Source: Cytophagaceae bacterium
GTDB taxonomy: Bacteria; Bacteroidota; Bacteroidia; Cytophagales; Spirosomataceae
Direction of reading: 5' to 3'
Length of the DNA stretch: 17,124 nucleotides
Assembly: GCA_027485075.1 (NCBI GenBank)
Contig: JAIXRT010000281.1
Location: 1-17,124 of the forward strand
A program made the translations under genes and the position numbers. Shown here in pieces: positions 7,671-16,161 of this stretch. Within the stretch, counting starts at the first letter, position 1. Every line of letters begins with the position of its first letter. The notes below the pieces were generated by a model. That model was not told the origin of the DNA and did not search any database. It was given only the letters and a program-made list of their open reading frames with translations.

Positions 7671-7678
7671 GGCCGATT

Positions 7679-8683
7679 ATGAAAAAGTGGGTATTTCGAT
7701 TATTGGCAGGAATTTTTGGCGCAATCACGCGCGTGCGAAATACATGGTATGATCGAGGTTTGCTCTCATCCACACATGTTTCAAAGCCTTTTACACTCGT
7801 CGTCGGTAATCTTGCCGTAGGCGGTACCGGCAAAAGCCCATTGGTAAATTACTTAATTGCGCATTGGAAGTTTTCGGGTACGTTTGGGATTCTGAGCAGG
7901 GGTTATGGGCGTAAAACGTCCGGTTTTCGATGGGTTCATGCTGATTCAACTGCTTCAGCGGTTGGCGATGAACCCTTAGCCTATAAACGTCAATTTGCAG
8001 ATTTACCTGTTGCGGTGTGTGAGAATCGCTTGAAAGGAATCGAACAAATGAACGATTTGGATGTCATTATATTAGATGATGCATTTCAGCACCGTGCCTT
8101 GCAGGCTGATTTGAATCTAGTCTGTACCACCTTTTCAAAGCCATTTTTTACGGATCAATTGTTGCCTTTGGGGCGCTTAAGAGAGTCTGTGGATGGGATC
8201 AAAAGAGCCCATGCGTTGATTGTTAATCGTTGCCCCGATTTTTTAAGCGAAGAACAAAAGGAGCCATTCCTTCGATTTGATTTACCCGTTTTCTTTACCA
8301 AAGTTGTCTATGGGGTACCGGTTGGAAACAGTGCAAAAAACATCTCTTCATGGCATCTTTTCGCCGGTATAGCGGATCCTTTACCTTTCTTCAAAGCGGC
8401 GAAAAAGTTTGGCGATATCCTGAATCAGGAAACCTATGCTGACCATTACGCCTTTCAGCAAGCTGATTATCAATATTGGGAGCATGTTGCTGCCAACTTA
8501 GATCCTGCAGCAGGAATATTAACAACCCACAAAGATTATGTGCGGATGGAGGAACATCTAGGGAGCTATCCAGCTCTTCATTCCAGGTTGTTTTATTTGC
8601 CGATGCAGATGGAATTTTTAGATCAAGAATCGGAGTTTTGGACTTGGTTAACTTCTCTGGTTCCGCTTAATCTTAAAAAATAG
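7679..8683 (+). CDS. lpxK: Tetraacyldisaccharide 4'-kinase LpxK
   Basis: LpxK phosphorylates the 4' position of the tetraacyl disaccharide to give lipid IVA, late in lipid A synthesis, at the inner face of the cytoplasmic membrane. The 334-residue protein has a hydrophobic N-terminal helix (about 4-18) for membrane association, the Walker A loop GNLAVGGTGKSP (43-54), LSRGYGRK (72-79), GDEPLAYKR (97-105), the DDAFQHR motif (133-139) and LLPLGRLRES (161-170). The frame is open back to an ATG at 7610, but that would add 23 atypical residues and overlap the menC start, so I use the ATG at 7679, which fits the family's N-terminus (RVRNTWYDRG). The porin gene starts 13 bases after the stop. Confidence 0.95.
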   Translation: MKKWVFRLLAGIFGAITRVRNTWYDRGLLSSTHVSKPFTLVVGNLAVGGTGKSPLVNYLIAHWKFSGTFGILSRGYGRKTSGFRWVHADSTASAVGDEPLAYKRQFADLPVAVCENRLKGIEQMNDLDVIILDDAFQHRALQADLNLVCTTFSKPFFTDQLLPLGRLRESVDGIKRAHALIVNRCPDFLSEEQKEPFLRFDLPVFFTKVVYGVPVGNSAKNISSWHLFAGIADPLPFFKAAKKFGDILNQETYADHYAFQQADYQYWEHVAANLDPAAGILTTHKDYVRMEEHLGSYPALHSRLFYLPMQMEFLDQESEFWTWLTSLVPLNLKK

Positions 8684-8696
8684 CTACCTTTACGGC

Positions 8697-10670
8697 GTGA
8701 AAATTCGATTCCTCGTATTTCTTTTTGGTCTCATTGCCTTTCAAAGTATAGGTCAATTTCCTAACCCAAATAATCCCATGGGAAATGGGGGAATGAATAC
8801 GAATGGGGGATTTCCAACAGCGAATACAACCCCAAATCTCCAAACACAAGGACCTCAAAAATCAGGAAGAGCTGCGCTGGATGATTCCACGAAGCAGATC
8901 TATGGCCCGCAGTCCATGCATTATTTTCTGGAGCAAGACGTAATGGATAGTCAAATTCAAAAGCGGCACATTGATACCACCTTGCATCTTTTTCATCGTT
9001 ATTTATTTCAAGAGCGTAGTGGTTTTTTACAGGCCAATTTGGGTTCAGATGGTACCGCTATGCGATCTATTTTTACCCCAGTTACGGCTACTTTAGGCAC
9101 GCAATTAGGCTATAATGTGTATGCTCCCTATGCTTTTGCGGCAGAAAAAGTTCGTTACTACAATACCAAATCCCCATTTTCAGATGTTGAATTTAATGAT
9201 GGCGCTGGTGGTCAAACACGGTTAAACTTTACATTCGCCAGAAACATCGATTCCCTATGGAATGTTGGCGTTGAATTACAACGAATCGTTTCCGACAAAG
9301 CTTTTACCGATGATGCTTTTAAAGCGCGAAATATAAATTTGACAGGTCAGTGGGGATTTTTAGTGCATACGAATTACCGTTCTCGCTCGGATCGCTATCG
9401 GATTTTAGCTCACATAAATTACTACGATCACGCTGTAAATGATCAAGGTGGAATCATGTTGATTAATGACTTGACGCCTATTCAGGCTTTGAAGTATGTA
9501 GACAATACCGCTTATTTGACAGCCGCAAAGACACAGACAAAGGATAAGTTTTTGAAGTTTCATGTCTATCAGGAATTTATTGGATTTAAGGGACTGCAGT
9601 TATTTCAGCGGTTGGATGTGGAAAGCCGACAAGTCAAATTCAGAGATTTAGATTTTGAGACTAATTTGGGTAAGCGTTTTTACCCTAAAACATACATTAA
9701 TTACATTCAAGCACCTGAGTCAGATTCCTTGTACAACGAGAATAATTGGCAGTCATTCAGTCATCAAACGGGATTAAAGGGGGTATTTAGAAAGTTTACA
9801 TACCGGGCGCATATACGTCAGCGCTATTGGTCTGTCAATAATCCGCTGACTGATGTGACGAAGAGTAGACTTGAAAATTATGTGGGGCTTTGGTTACATC
9901 AGAAATTCACTGAAACGGTTGATTTTACCGCTGAGGGGGAATATTTGATCGGTTCAGATTATCAATTAAAGGCTAAGTTTGAGTCGCCATGGTTTTATGT
10001 GCAAGCTCAGCGGACATCTTCGAGTCCAAGTATTGCCCAAACATGGATGTATAATTCTTCCTATCGATGGGATAAAGGCTTGAATCAGATTTCATTTGAC
10101 CAGTTGGAAGGAGGGATCTCCATAGGAAATGCTAAAATGTATTTTAAACCTTCAGTCACAATTCAGCGAATTGGGAATTGGGTGTATTTCGATAGCTTAG
10201 CCAATGTGCGTCAGGAGTCAAAGGGACTCGGTGTATTTCGTACGGGATTAGCTTGGGGTGGAGAACGTGGTCGCTTGGTCTGGAATACGAATGTTTTCGC
10301 CAATACGCTAACAGGACCTGATGTGATGCGCATGCCGAATTTGGCTGCAAATGCGAATCTGGCTGTTAATGTGCAATACAAGAAACTACTCTATGTGCAA
10401 ATCGGTCTAGACGCACATTATTTGTCGGCCTATTACGGTGATGCCTACATGCCTGCAACCCAACAATTTCATTTGCAAAATCAAGTTAAATTACCTGCAT
10501 TTGTACAAGTGGATCCTTATCTAAGTTTACGTATTAATCGGGTTCGTTTATTCTTCAAATATGCGAATGCCGCTCAGGGCTTAATTTCTGATAATCATTA
10601 TGTGGCTTATTTATATCCTGCCATGCGAAGAAGTTTTGCCTATGGGGTTAAGTGGCTTTTATTTGATTAA
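8697..10670 (+). CDS. Putative outer-membrane porin (Porin_10-like beta-barrel)
   Basis: This 657-residue protein looks like the 'putative porin' (Porin_10) family common in Bacteroidota. It starts with GTG. A signal peptide covers about residues 1-19 (hydrophobic core FLVFLFGLIAF, cleavage near SIG/Q), followed by an Asn/Gly/Pro-rich low-complexity segment to about residue 50. The family-like stretch DDSTKQIYGP comes next, then long runs of alternating, aromatic-rich strands typical of a barrel, ending in VKWLLFD with an aromatic residue next to the C-terminus. It should form an outer-membrane channel of unknown selectivity. There is no TonB box or plug domain, so it is not a TonB-dependent receptor. 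It follows lpxK by 13 bases. A TACCTTTA (8685-8692) just before the start may be a -7 element, but no -33 element is seen. Confidence 0.85.
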   Translation: MKIRFLVFLFGLIAFQSIGQFPNPNNPMGNGGMNTNGGFPTANTTPNLQTQGPQKSGRAALDDSTKQIYGPQSMHYFLEQDVMDSQIQKRHIDTTLHLFHRYLFQERSGFLQANLGSDGTAMRSIFTPVTATLGTQLGYNVYAPYAFAAEKVRYYNTKSPFSDVEFNDGAGGQTRLNFTFARNIDSLWNVGVELQRIVSDKAFTDDAFKARNINLTGQWGFLVHTNYRSRSDRYRILAHINYYDHAVNDQGGIMLINDLTPIQALKYVDNTAYLTAAKTQTKDKFLKFHVYQEFIGFKGLQLFQRLDVESRQVKFRDLDFETNLGKRFYPKTYINYIQAPESDSLYNENNWQSFSHQTGLKGVFRKFTYRAHIRQRYWSVNNPLTDVTKSRLENYVGLWLHQKFTETVDFTAEGEYLIGSDYQLKAKFESPWFYVQAQRTSSSPSIAQTWMYNSSYRWDKGLNQISFDQLEGGISIGNAKMYFKPSVTIQRIGNWVYFDSLANVRQESKGLGVFRTGLAWGGERGRLVWNTNVFANTLTGPDVMRMPNLAANANLAVNVQYKKLLYVQIGLDAHYLSAYYGDAYMPATQQFHLQNQVKLPAFVQVDPYLSLRINRVRLFFKYANAAQGLISDNHYVAYLYPAMRRSFAYGVKWLLFD

Positions 10671-10677
10671 TTTTTGA

Positions 10678-10685
10678 TATGTTTG
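10678..10685 (+). promoter_or_regulatory. Candidate -7 element for the subunit-3/GMC pair
   Basis: TATGTTTG exactly matches the TAnnTTTG -7 consensus and lies 25 bases before the ATG at 10711, in the only gap (10671-10710) between the porin and this gene. No good TTTG is found 19-21 bases upstream; the nearest (10662-10665) is only 12 bases away. The promoter is therefore only partly supported. Confidence 0.35.
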
Positions 10686-10710
10686 TAGGTATAATTTTAT
10701 CCTATTAAAC

Positions 10711-11229
10711 ATGAATTTTACTACCCGTCGGGATTGGATCAAAGGAATGGCCCTAGCCACTTTAGGATCCGTAGTTTCCTACCCATTATCAGCACAAAAT
10801 TCTGGAAGTTCTTTGGCATTATCTGCTGTAGATGAAGCGTCCTTAAACCTTTGGATGGGAGCCATCATTCCAGAATCAAAAATTCCAGGTGCAGTCAGTT
10901 TAGGTGTTCCAGCATTTGTCAAGACGATGCTCAAAGATTGTTACGAACCAGCTGCACAGTCAACCTTTCAAAAAGTTTTAGGTCAAATTCCTGCTTGGTT
11001 TCAAACAGAAAATGGACATGCCATTGCGGACGCAACGGCGGCAGAAAAGGAGCAATTCTTATTTCTGTTAGAAAAGGGACATTTTGGAGCAGAAGCACAA
11101 AAGGCTATGGCTACCTTGAAAGGTTTGACGATTCAGGGCTACACGACCACGGAATATGTATTAGTTAATCATTTAAATTATCAAATGGCACCCGGTTTTT
11201 GGAATCCGTGCGTACCTGTCAAAAAATAG
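10711..11229 (+). CDS. Gluconate 2-dehydrogenase subunit 3-like protein with twin-arginine signal
   Basis: This 172-residue protein resembles the small subunit (subunit 3) of membrane-associated FAD-dependent sugar/alcohol dehydrogenases. The N-terminus carries a twin-arginine-type signal, TRRDWIKGM (5-13), with a hydrophobic stretch and a probable cleavage site near YPLSAQ (24-29), so it should be exported folded. Residues typical of the family include AIIPESKIPGA (51-61) and the C-terminal GYTTTEYV with APGFWNPC. The subunit is thought to help maturation and export of the flavoprotein partner, which starts 3 bases after this stop and has no signal of its own. The cytochrome c subunit found with some such enzymes is not adjacent. 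The electron donor cannot be read from the sequence. Confidence 0.87.
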   Translation: MNFTTRRDWIKGMALATLGSVVSYPLSAQNSGSSLALSAVDEASLNLWMGAIIPESKIPGAVSLGVPAFVKTMLKDCYEPAAQSTFQKVLGQIPAWFQTENGHAIADATAAEKEQFLFLLEKGHFGAEAQKAMATLKGLTIQGYTTTEYVLVNHLNYQMAPGFWNPCVPVKK

Positions 11230-11232
11230 ACG

Positions 11233-12942
11233 ATGGAGATTTTAAAGCATGCTGAAAAGCGAACATATGGCGCAATCGTCATCGGTTCAGGAATTGCGGG
11301 TGGCTGGGCTGCCAAAGAGTTTTGTGATAAAGGAATCAAAACGTTGGTTTTGGAACGGGGTCGGAAAGTGACACATAATGAAGACTACCCAACTACTCTA
11401 ATGAGTCTGTGGGAGTTTGAACATCGGGGTCGTTTGACCAATGAGGAGATTGCAGCTAACCCGATCGTGAGCAAATGTTATGCGTTTAAGGAAGATGCGA
11501 AGCATTTTATGGTGAAGGATGCCGAACATCCGTATGTTCAGGACAAGCCATTTGACTGGATTCGTGGATACCAAGTAGGAGGTAAATCGTTGCTTTGGGC
11601 TCGCCAAACGCAACGCTGGTCTCAGTTTGATTTTGATGGTCCAGCGCGTGATGGTTTTGCAACGCCTTGGCCGATTAACTATAAAGATATTGATCCATGG
11701 TATTCATACGTGGAAAACTTTGCTGGTATTTCAGGCAATAAAGATGGTTTAGATTCCTTGCCAGATGGGGATTTCTTGCCGCCATACGAGTTAACATGTG
11801 TGGAAAAACACTTTCAAAAAGAAGTTAAACGTATGTATCAAGACCGCCACGTCATTGTGGCGCGTTGCGCACATTTGTCGGAGCCACGTGAGATACATTA
11901 CCAACAAGGTCGTGGGCGTTGCATGAGTCGGAATTTATGCCAGCGAGGCTGTCCGTATGGTGGCTACTTTAGTTCGAATGCCTCTACGTTGCCATGGGCC
12001 GCGAAGACGGGAAATATGACTTTACGGCCGGATTCAATCGTCGAGTCGGTTATTTATGACGAGAAAAAAGGGAAGGCGATTGGTGTTCGTGTAATCGATG
12101 CGCATACGAATGAGATGGTTGAATACTACGCAAAAGTGATTTTTGTTACAGCTGCAGCCTTGAATACCAATGCGATTTTATTGAATTCTAAGTCGGATCG
12201 TTTTCCCGACGGTCTAGGAAATGACAGTGGGGTATTGGGTAAATATGTGGCATTTCACAATTACCGTGCCTCTTTATCAGCTGAGTTCGAAGGCTATTTG
12301 GATACGAAGACGGAGGGTTCTCGGCCTACTTCAGGTTACATTCCACGATTCCGCAATTTATATAAGCAAGAGACAAATTTCTTGCGTGGTTATGCGGCGG
12401 GAATGAGTGCGGGAAGAGGAAGTCATTCAGATCGTGAAGCGGTAGGAGAAAGTTTAAAGAACTCGTTGTTGAATCCGAAGCTGAATAATAATTGGTATGC
12501 AGGATCTCACATGATGGGAGAAACAATTCCGAAAGAGACGAATAAAATAACGTTGGATCCTACGAAAAAAGATGCGCATGGCTTACCATTGATGCACATG
12601 GATGTTTCCTATGATGATAATGATGATAAAATGGTTAAGGATTTTATCGAGCAATTTACGGAGATGTACACCAAAGCTGGATTTACAAATATTCGTACCC
12701 GTGATTCCAAGCAAGCGCCTGGATTAGATATACATGAAATGGGTGGGGTGCGTATGGGTGCAGATCCGAAAACCTCGATGTTGAATAAATGGAATCAAAT
12801 GCATGCGGTTAAAAATGTGTTCGTAACAGATGGCGCATGTATGACGTCAACTTCCACGCAGAATCCTTCTTTGACCTACATGGCGCTAACAGCACGTGCT
12901 GTTGATTATGCCGTAAAAGAGATGAAAAAAGGGAATTTGTAG
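11233..12942 (+). CDS. GMC-family FAD oxidoreductase with a cysteine cluster
   Basis: This 569-residue flavoprotein belongs to the glucose-methanol-choline oxidoreductase family, which oxidises an alcohol or sugar hydroxyl. The N-terminal Rossmann fold has GSGIAGG (18-24) and the ribose-binding E41 in VLERG. The C-terminal domain has the catalytic-type His in HEMGGVRMG (H501) and the partner Asn in TQNPSL (N544), with VFVTDGA (529-535) contacting FAD. A Cys trio, C230, C236 and C240 (RCMSRNLCQRGCPYGG), resembles the segment that holds a 3Fe-4S cluster in bacterial FAD glucose dehydrogenase; cluster binding here is inference. There is no signal peptide, so export would depend on the twin-arginine signal of the subunit-3 partner 3 bases upstream. 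Substrate and electron acceptor are unknown; gluconate or glucose activity should not be assumed. Confidence 0.92.
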   Translation: MEILKHAEKRTYGAIVIGSGIAGGWAAKEFCDKGIKTLVLERGRKVTHNEDYPTTLMSLWEFEHRGRLTNEEIAANPIVSKCYAFKEDAKHFMVKDAEHPYVQDKPFDWIRGYQVGGKSLLWARQTQRWSQFDFDGPARDGFATPWPINYKDIDPWYSYVENFAGISGNKDGLDSLPDGDFLPPYELTCVEKHFQKEVKRMYQDRHVIVARCAHLSEPREIHYQQGRGRCMSRNLCQRGCPYGGYFSSNASTLPWAAKTGNMTLRPDSIVESVIYDEKKGKAIGVRVIDAHTNEMVEYYAKVIFVTAAALNTNAILLNSKSDRFPDGLGNDSGVLGKYVAFHNYRASLSAEFEGYLDTKTEGSRPTSGYIPRFRNLYKQETNFLRGYAAGMSAGRGSHSDREAVGESLKNSLLNPKLNNNWYAGSHMMGETIPKETNKITLDPTKKDAHGLPLMHMDVSYDDNDDKMVKDFIEQFTEMYTKAGFTNIRTRDSKQAPGLDIHEMGGVRMGADPKTSMLNKWNQMHAVKNVFVTDGACMTSTSTQNPSLTYMALTARAVDYAVKEMKKGNL

Positions 12943-12946
12943 GTTG

Positions 12947-15844
12947 ATGAAGACATTTTTAAGGAAGACGGCAGAGCATTTGTGGGCGGAACATGGGATC
13001 GATGAGCTGCAAGATATTGCGGTGGTCATGCCTTCCCAGCGTGGCGTTTTATACCTTAAAAAAGAGTTAGCTTATTTAGGAGACCGGCCATTTTTGGCGC
13101 CACATTTTCATACCATTGAGGAGTTTGCGTTGCAAATGACGCAGTCTGAATTAGTGGACCCGGTTCAATTGCTTTTAGAGGCATTTGCGTGTTTTAAGGA
13201 AGTAGATGGGCAAGTAGATTTTGATCGATTTATCACGTGGGGCCAACTGATGTTGAAGGATTTTGATTCCATCGACATGTATTTAGTTGACCCACGCCAA
13301 ATGTTTGCTTTCTTATCGGAGGTAAAAACCTTGGAACGCTGGGGGGAAACCTATGGGGAGCAGGATACGCAGAAGTACATTACCACGCATACAAAGGCTT
13401 ATTTTAAATTATACGACCATTTGTTGGAGGTGTACGGCCGACTGCAAACGCGATTAACAGATATAGGTTTAGCGTATCGTGGCATGGCTTATCGGGACTT
13501 AGTGAATCGCCTGGTCTCGGGTAAAGCATTAGCCAAATCATATAAAAAAATCTATTTTGTTGGCTTTAACGCACTCTCTAAATCGGAAGAGGAAATTATT
13601 CGCTTGTTGATTCGTCAAAATTTGGCAGAAACAATTTGGGATGCGGATGCTTATTATATTGAAAATAGATATCATCGAGCTGGTCATTGGCTTCGGGATT
13701 ACGCTAAACCTGAATCTCCTTCTTATTTATCACGTGGACCATTCAAATGGATGGGACGTGATTTGTTGGAGAAACCTAAGCGGGTCGAACTCATTGGTAC
13801 TGCAAATCCGAGTGCTCAGGTATTTATTGCTTTGGATACGATTCGAAAATGGCAATCAGAACATGGAACGGAGGAACAGGTGGCTTTGGTTTTAGCGGAT
13901 GAGGGTTTATTAGATCAGGTTTTGTTGTTTATTGGTGAATTTAAGGATCGCTTAAATATCACGATGGGGTATTCGCTGAAGAAAACGGCTATTTTTTCGT
14001 GGATGTCGGCCTGGTTGAAGATCAAAAAAATGTTTACTGATGGTCGAATCCTCATGGCACAATTCCGTGCATTTATAGCTCATCCGTTGAGTCAGTATGT
14101 ACAAACGGCCGAGCTTAAAAAAGGATTAGCTAATTTTTATGAGCAGCATAAGTTGTATGCGGTTAGCACAGATTTAGCTACGTTAGTTGCCTCAGAACCT
14201 GTTTGGAAACGAATATTTCAAGCGGGTGATTTCAATGGGTTATTGATTGATTTTCAATTCATTGCTGATAAAATGTTGCGATCCATTCCTGCTAAGGAGT
14301 GGGATGAAGATACCCAAGCTATTAGTCAGGTTATTTCCGTCTTGGAAACAATTCAAAAATCATTGGCTGGTCAAGCGCCAATTTCCGTTAAGAGTGGCTC
14401 GTTATTGTTGACGCAAATGGTCCAACAGCAGAAATTGACCTTTGAGGGAGCCGAGAATCGTAGTTTACATGTGATGGGATTGTTGGAAACGCGCACATTG
14501 GATTTTGATCGGGTGATTATTTTATCGTTGAATGAGGGAAGTTTACCAGGAACAAGAAAGCGTGAAAGTTTAATTCCCTTGGATATTGCATCCATGTCTA
14601 CGTTTGATTTACCTACGTTTACGCAGGCGGATGCGGTGGCGTCGTATCACTTTCACCGACTCCTTCAGCGGCCTCGCGAAGTACACTTACTCTATGTGAT
14701 GCCTTCTGAAAAGTCGAGTGTCAAAGAAATGAGTCGGTTCATTAAGCAGTTGCAATTTGATTGGAAAACTAAGAATGCGGCATTGGATTGGCATGAGCCG
14801 ATGATTCAGTTTAATGTGTCACCTGCTCGAGAGGTTATAGGCGACACTCGGATTGAAAAAACAGTGGATATTCTTAAGCAAGTTAAAGCGAATTTGGCTG
14901 GTCGCGGATTGTCGCCTTCAAGCATTGCGATGTTTTCCACCTGCAGTTTGAAGTATTATTACAGCCAGGTATTGAATTTGCGCAAAGATAAGGAGGCTGA
15001 GGATGAAATGGGAGCGGATGTATTTGGAACGTGGGTGCATAAGGTATTGGAAATTGTAGATGGAGAAATTCTAAGTCAACAAGCGGGTTGGTATGATCAG
15101 TCGAATATTCCAGAACGTTTGGCTAAACTGGATGCGTATCTTGATGATGCAATGCAACAAATTCAAGCTCATGAGGGGGTATATGAGCTGGAAAAGGGCT
15201 TTAATTTTATTTTAAAGGAAGTTGCCAAGACTATCTTGGAACAATATTATTTGGCGGAAACAGCTTGGTCAGCGGAACGTGTTCAATTAATTGCCACAGA
15301 GAAGAAGTTTGAAACGCGTGTGTCTGTAGAATGTGGTTATGAGGATGTGGAAGTCAAATTAACGGGACGCGTGGACCGTTTGGACCGTGTTGGAAATACC
15401 TATCGGATTATAGATTACAAGACTGGAAAAGTCGAGAAGAAAGATTTAAAGGTCAGCGATTTGGGTTTGATGGATACGTTGACATCGGAGAATTTCAAAG
15501 CAAAGTTATTTCAATTGTGGTTTTATAAGTTTTTGTTTGCTGCGGAGCTAAATAGTCCATCTGAGGATAATGTGGAGATGTTTACGCGTATTGCTAAGGA
15601 GAATCTGGATGTTCAACCAGGGATTATTTCTTTTCGAAATTTAGATGCTAAGGTATTGCATGAGGAAAAGGGATTGTGGTTTTCGGAAGGTCAGTCTTTG
15701 GCTTCCTTTCAATCAGACTCGCATGCATTGATTCGCAGTTGGGTACATCGAATTTTAGACCCATCAATTCCGTTTGAAAAAACGAAAGATATTGCAAGTT
15801 GTCAATTTTGCGACTTCAAGGTAATTTGTCATCGGGAGATTTAA
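12947..15844 (+). CDS. AddB-like PD-(D/E)XK nuclease with C-terminal iron-sulfur cysteines
   Basis: This 965-residue protein resembles the AddB subunit of the AddAB helicase-nuclease, which resects double-strand breaks for recombination. The N-terminal part resembles a UvrD-like fold but lacks a Walker A lysine motif: the site reads MPSQRGVLYLKK (about 28-39). A helicase-like segment DRVIILSLNEGSLP (about 521-534) is AddB-typical. The C-terminal nuclease domain has H698, D810 (GRVDRLD), D823 and K825 (DYKTGK). Four cysteines, C666 and C952/C955/C961 (CQFCDFKVIC), fit the AddB iron-sulfur staple. It follows the GMC gene closely. I use the ATG at 12947; a TTG one codon earlier is possible. No AddA-like helicase is in the window. 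The symbol is left blank because AddB orthology is not proven. Confidence 0.85.
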   Translation: MKTFLRKTAEHLWAEHGIDELQDIAVVMPSQRGVLYLKKELAYLGDRPFLAPHFHTIEEFALQMTQSELVDPVQLLLEAFACFKEVDGQVDFDRFITWGQLMLKDFDSIDMYLVDPRQMFAFLSEVKTLERWGETYGEQDTQKYITTHTKAYFKLYDHLLEVYGRLQTRLTDIGLAYRGMAYRDLVNRLVSGKALAKSYKKIYFVGFNALSKSEEEIIRLLIRQNLAETIWDADAYYIENRYHRAGHWLRDYAKPESPSYLSRGPFKWMGRDLLEKPKRVELIGTANPSAQVFIALDTIRKWQSEHGTEEQVALVLADEGLLDQVLLFIGEFKDRLNITMGYSLKKTAIFSWMSAWLKIKKMFTDGRILMAQFRAFIAHPLSQYVQTAELKKGLANFYEQHKLYAVSTDLATLVASEPVWKRIFQAGDFNGLLIDFQFIADKMLRSIPAKEWDEDTQAISQVISVLETIQKSLAGQAPISVKSGSLLLTQMVQQQKLTFEGAENRSLHVMGLLETRTLDFDRVIILSLNEGSLPGTRKRESLIPLDIASMSTFDLPTFTQADAVASYHFHRLLQRPREVHLLYVMPSEKSSVKEMSRFIKQLQFDWKTKNAALDWHEPMIQFNVSPAREVIGDTRIEKTVDILKQVKANLAGRGLSPSSIAMFSTCSLKYYYSQVLNLRKDKEAEDEMGADVFGTWVHKVLEIVDGEILSQQAGWYDQSNIPERLAKLDAYLDDAMQQIQAHEGVYELEKGFNFILKEVAKTILEQYYLAETAWSAERVQLIATEKKFETRVSVECGYEDVEVKLTGRVDRLDRVGNTYRIIDYKTGKVEKKDLKVSDLGLMDTLTSENFKAKLFQLWFYKFLFAAELNSPSEDNVEMFTRIAKENLDVQPGIISFRNLDAKVLHEEKGLWFSEGQSLASFQSDSHALIRSWVHRILDPSIPFEKTKDIASCQFCDFKVICHREI

Positions 15845-15856
15845 GTATTAGTTTTG
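15825..15856 (+). promoter_or_regulatory. Bacteroidota-type promoter for the SCP2 gene and mnmE
   Basis: TTTG (15825-15828), a 20-base spacer and TAGTTTTG (15849-15856) match both consensus elements exactly at the usual spacing. The -33 element lies inside the end of the nuclease gene. Transcription should start near 15861-15864, about 15 bases before the ATG at 15877. A 6-base inverted repeat, TAGTTT (15849-15854) and AAACTA (15863-15868), overlaps the -7 element and the expected start, but it is short. Confidence 0.65.
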
Positions 15857-15876
15857 TGTTTTAAACTATACACATC

Positions 15877-16161
15877 ATGACATTTCAACAAATCAATGAA
15901 CGTATTACAGCTTTGGCTGCTCAAAAAGGCGGACAGGGTGTATCTTTTAAATTTGCTTTTCCATCAGGCATTATTGTCGTTAATTCGGACGGAACAGTGA
16001 CGAATGACAATGTGGATGCGGATTGCACCATAGCAACGACAGAAGAGAACTTTGCTGGATTATTGACCGGTGATTTGAATCCAATGATGGCGGTGATGAC
16101 GGGTAAAGTGAAGATCTCCGGCGATATGTCGGTGGCTATGAAGCTTCAAAACCTTCTTTAA
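15877..16161 (+). CDS. Single-domain SCP2 sterol-carrier-like protein
   Basis: This 94-residue protein is a lone SCP2-type domain, which forms a small alpha/beta fold with a lipid-binding tunnel. The pattern fits: [20 protein letters not shown] (22-41) as the central strands, [37 protein letters not shown] (48-84) as the conserved middle and helix, and a short C-terminal helix ending in LQNLL. There is no signal peptide and no fused enzyme domain, so it is probably a cytosolic lipid or acyl-CoA carrier of unknown ligand. It has its own promoter candidate. The last base of its stop codon is the first base of the mnmE start codon, which suggests coupled translation. Confidence 0.9.
   Translation: MTFQQINERITALAAQKGGQGVSFKFAFPSGIIVVNSDGTVTNDNVDADCTIATTEENFAGLLTGDLNPMMAVMTGKVKISGDMSVAMKLQNLL

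Noticed and set aside
7610..7678. Upstream ATG for lpxK giving 23 extra residues
   Set aside because: It overlaps the menC start codon in a CATG, would lie upstream of both promoter candidates, and the ATG at 7679 matches the usual LpxK N-terminus.
7612..7833. N-terminal extension of the menC reading frame by 74 codons
   Set aside because: The extension overlaps lpxK and its promoter, its sequence does not look like enolase-superfamily N-terminus, and the ATG at 7611-7609 fits the family.
12944..12946. TTG as the start of the AddB-like gene
   Set aside because: An ATG follows immediately at 12947. The TTG would add only one residue and is the weaker start codon.
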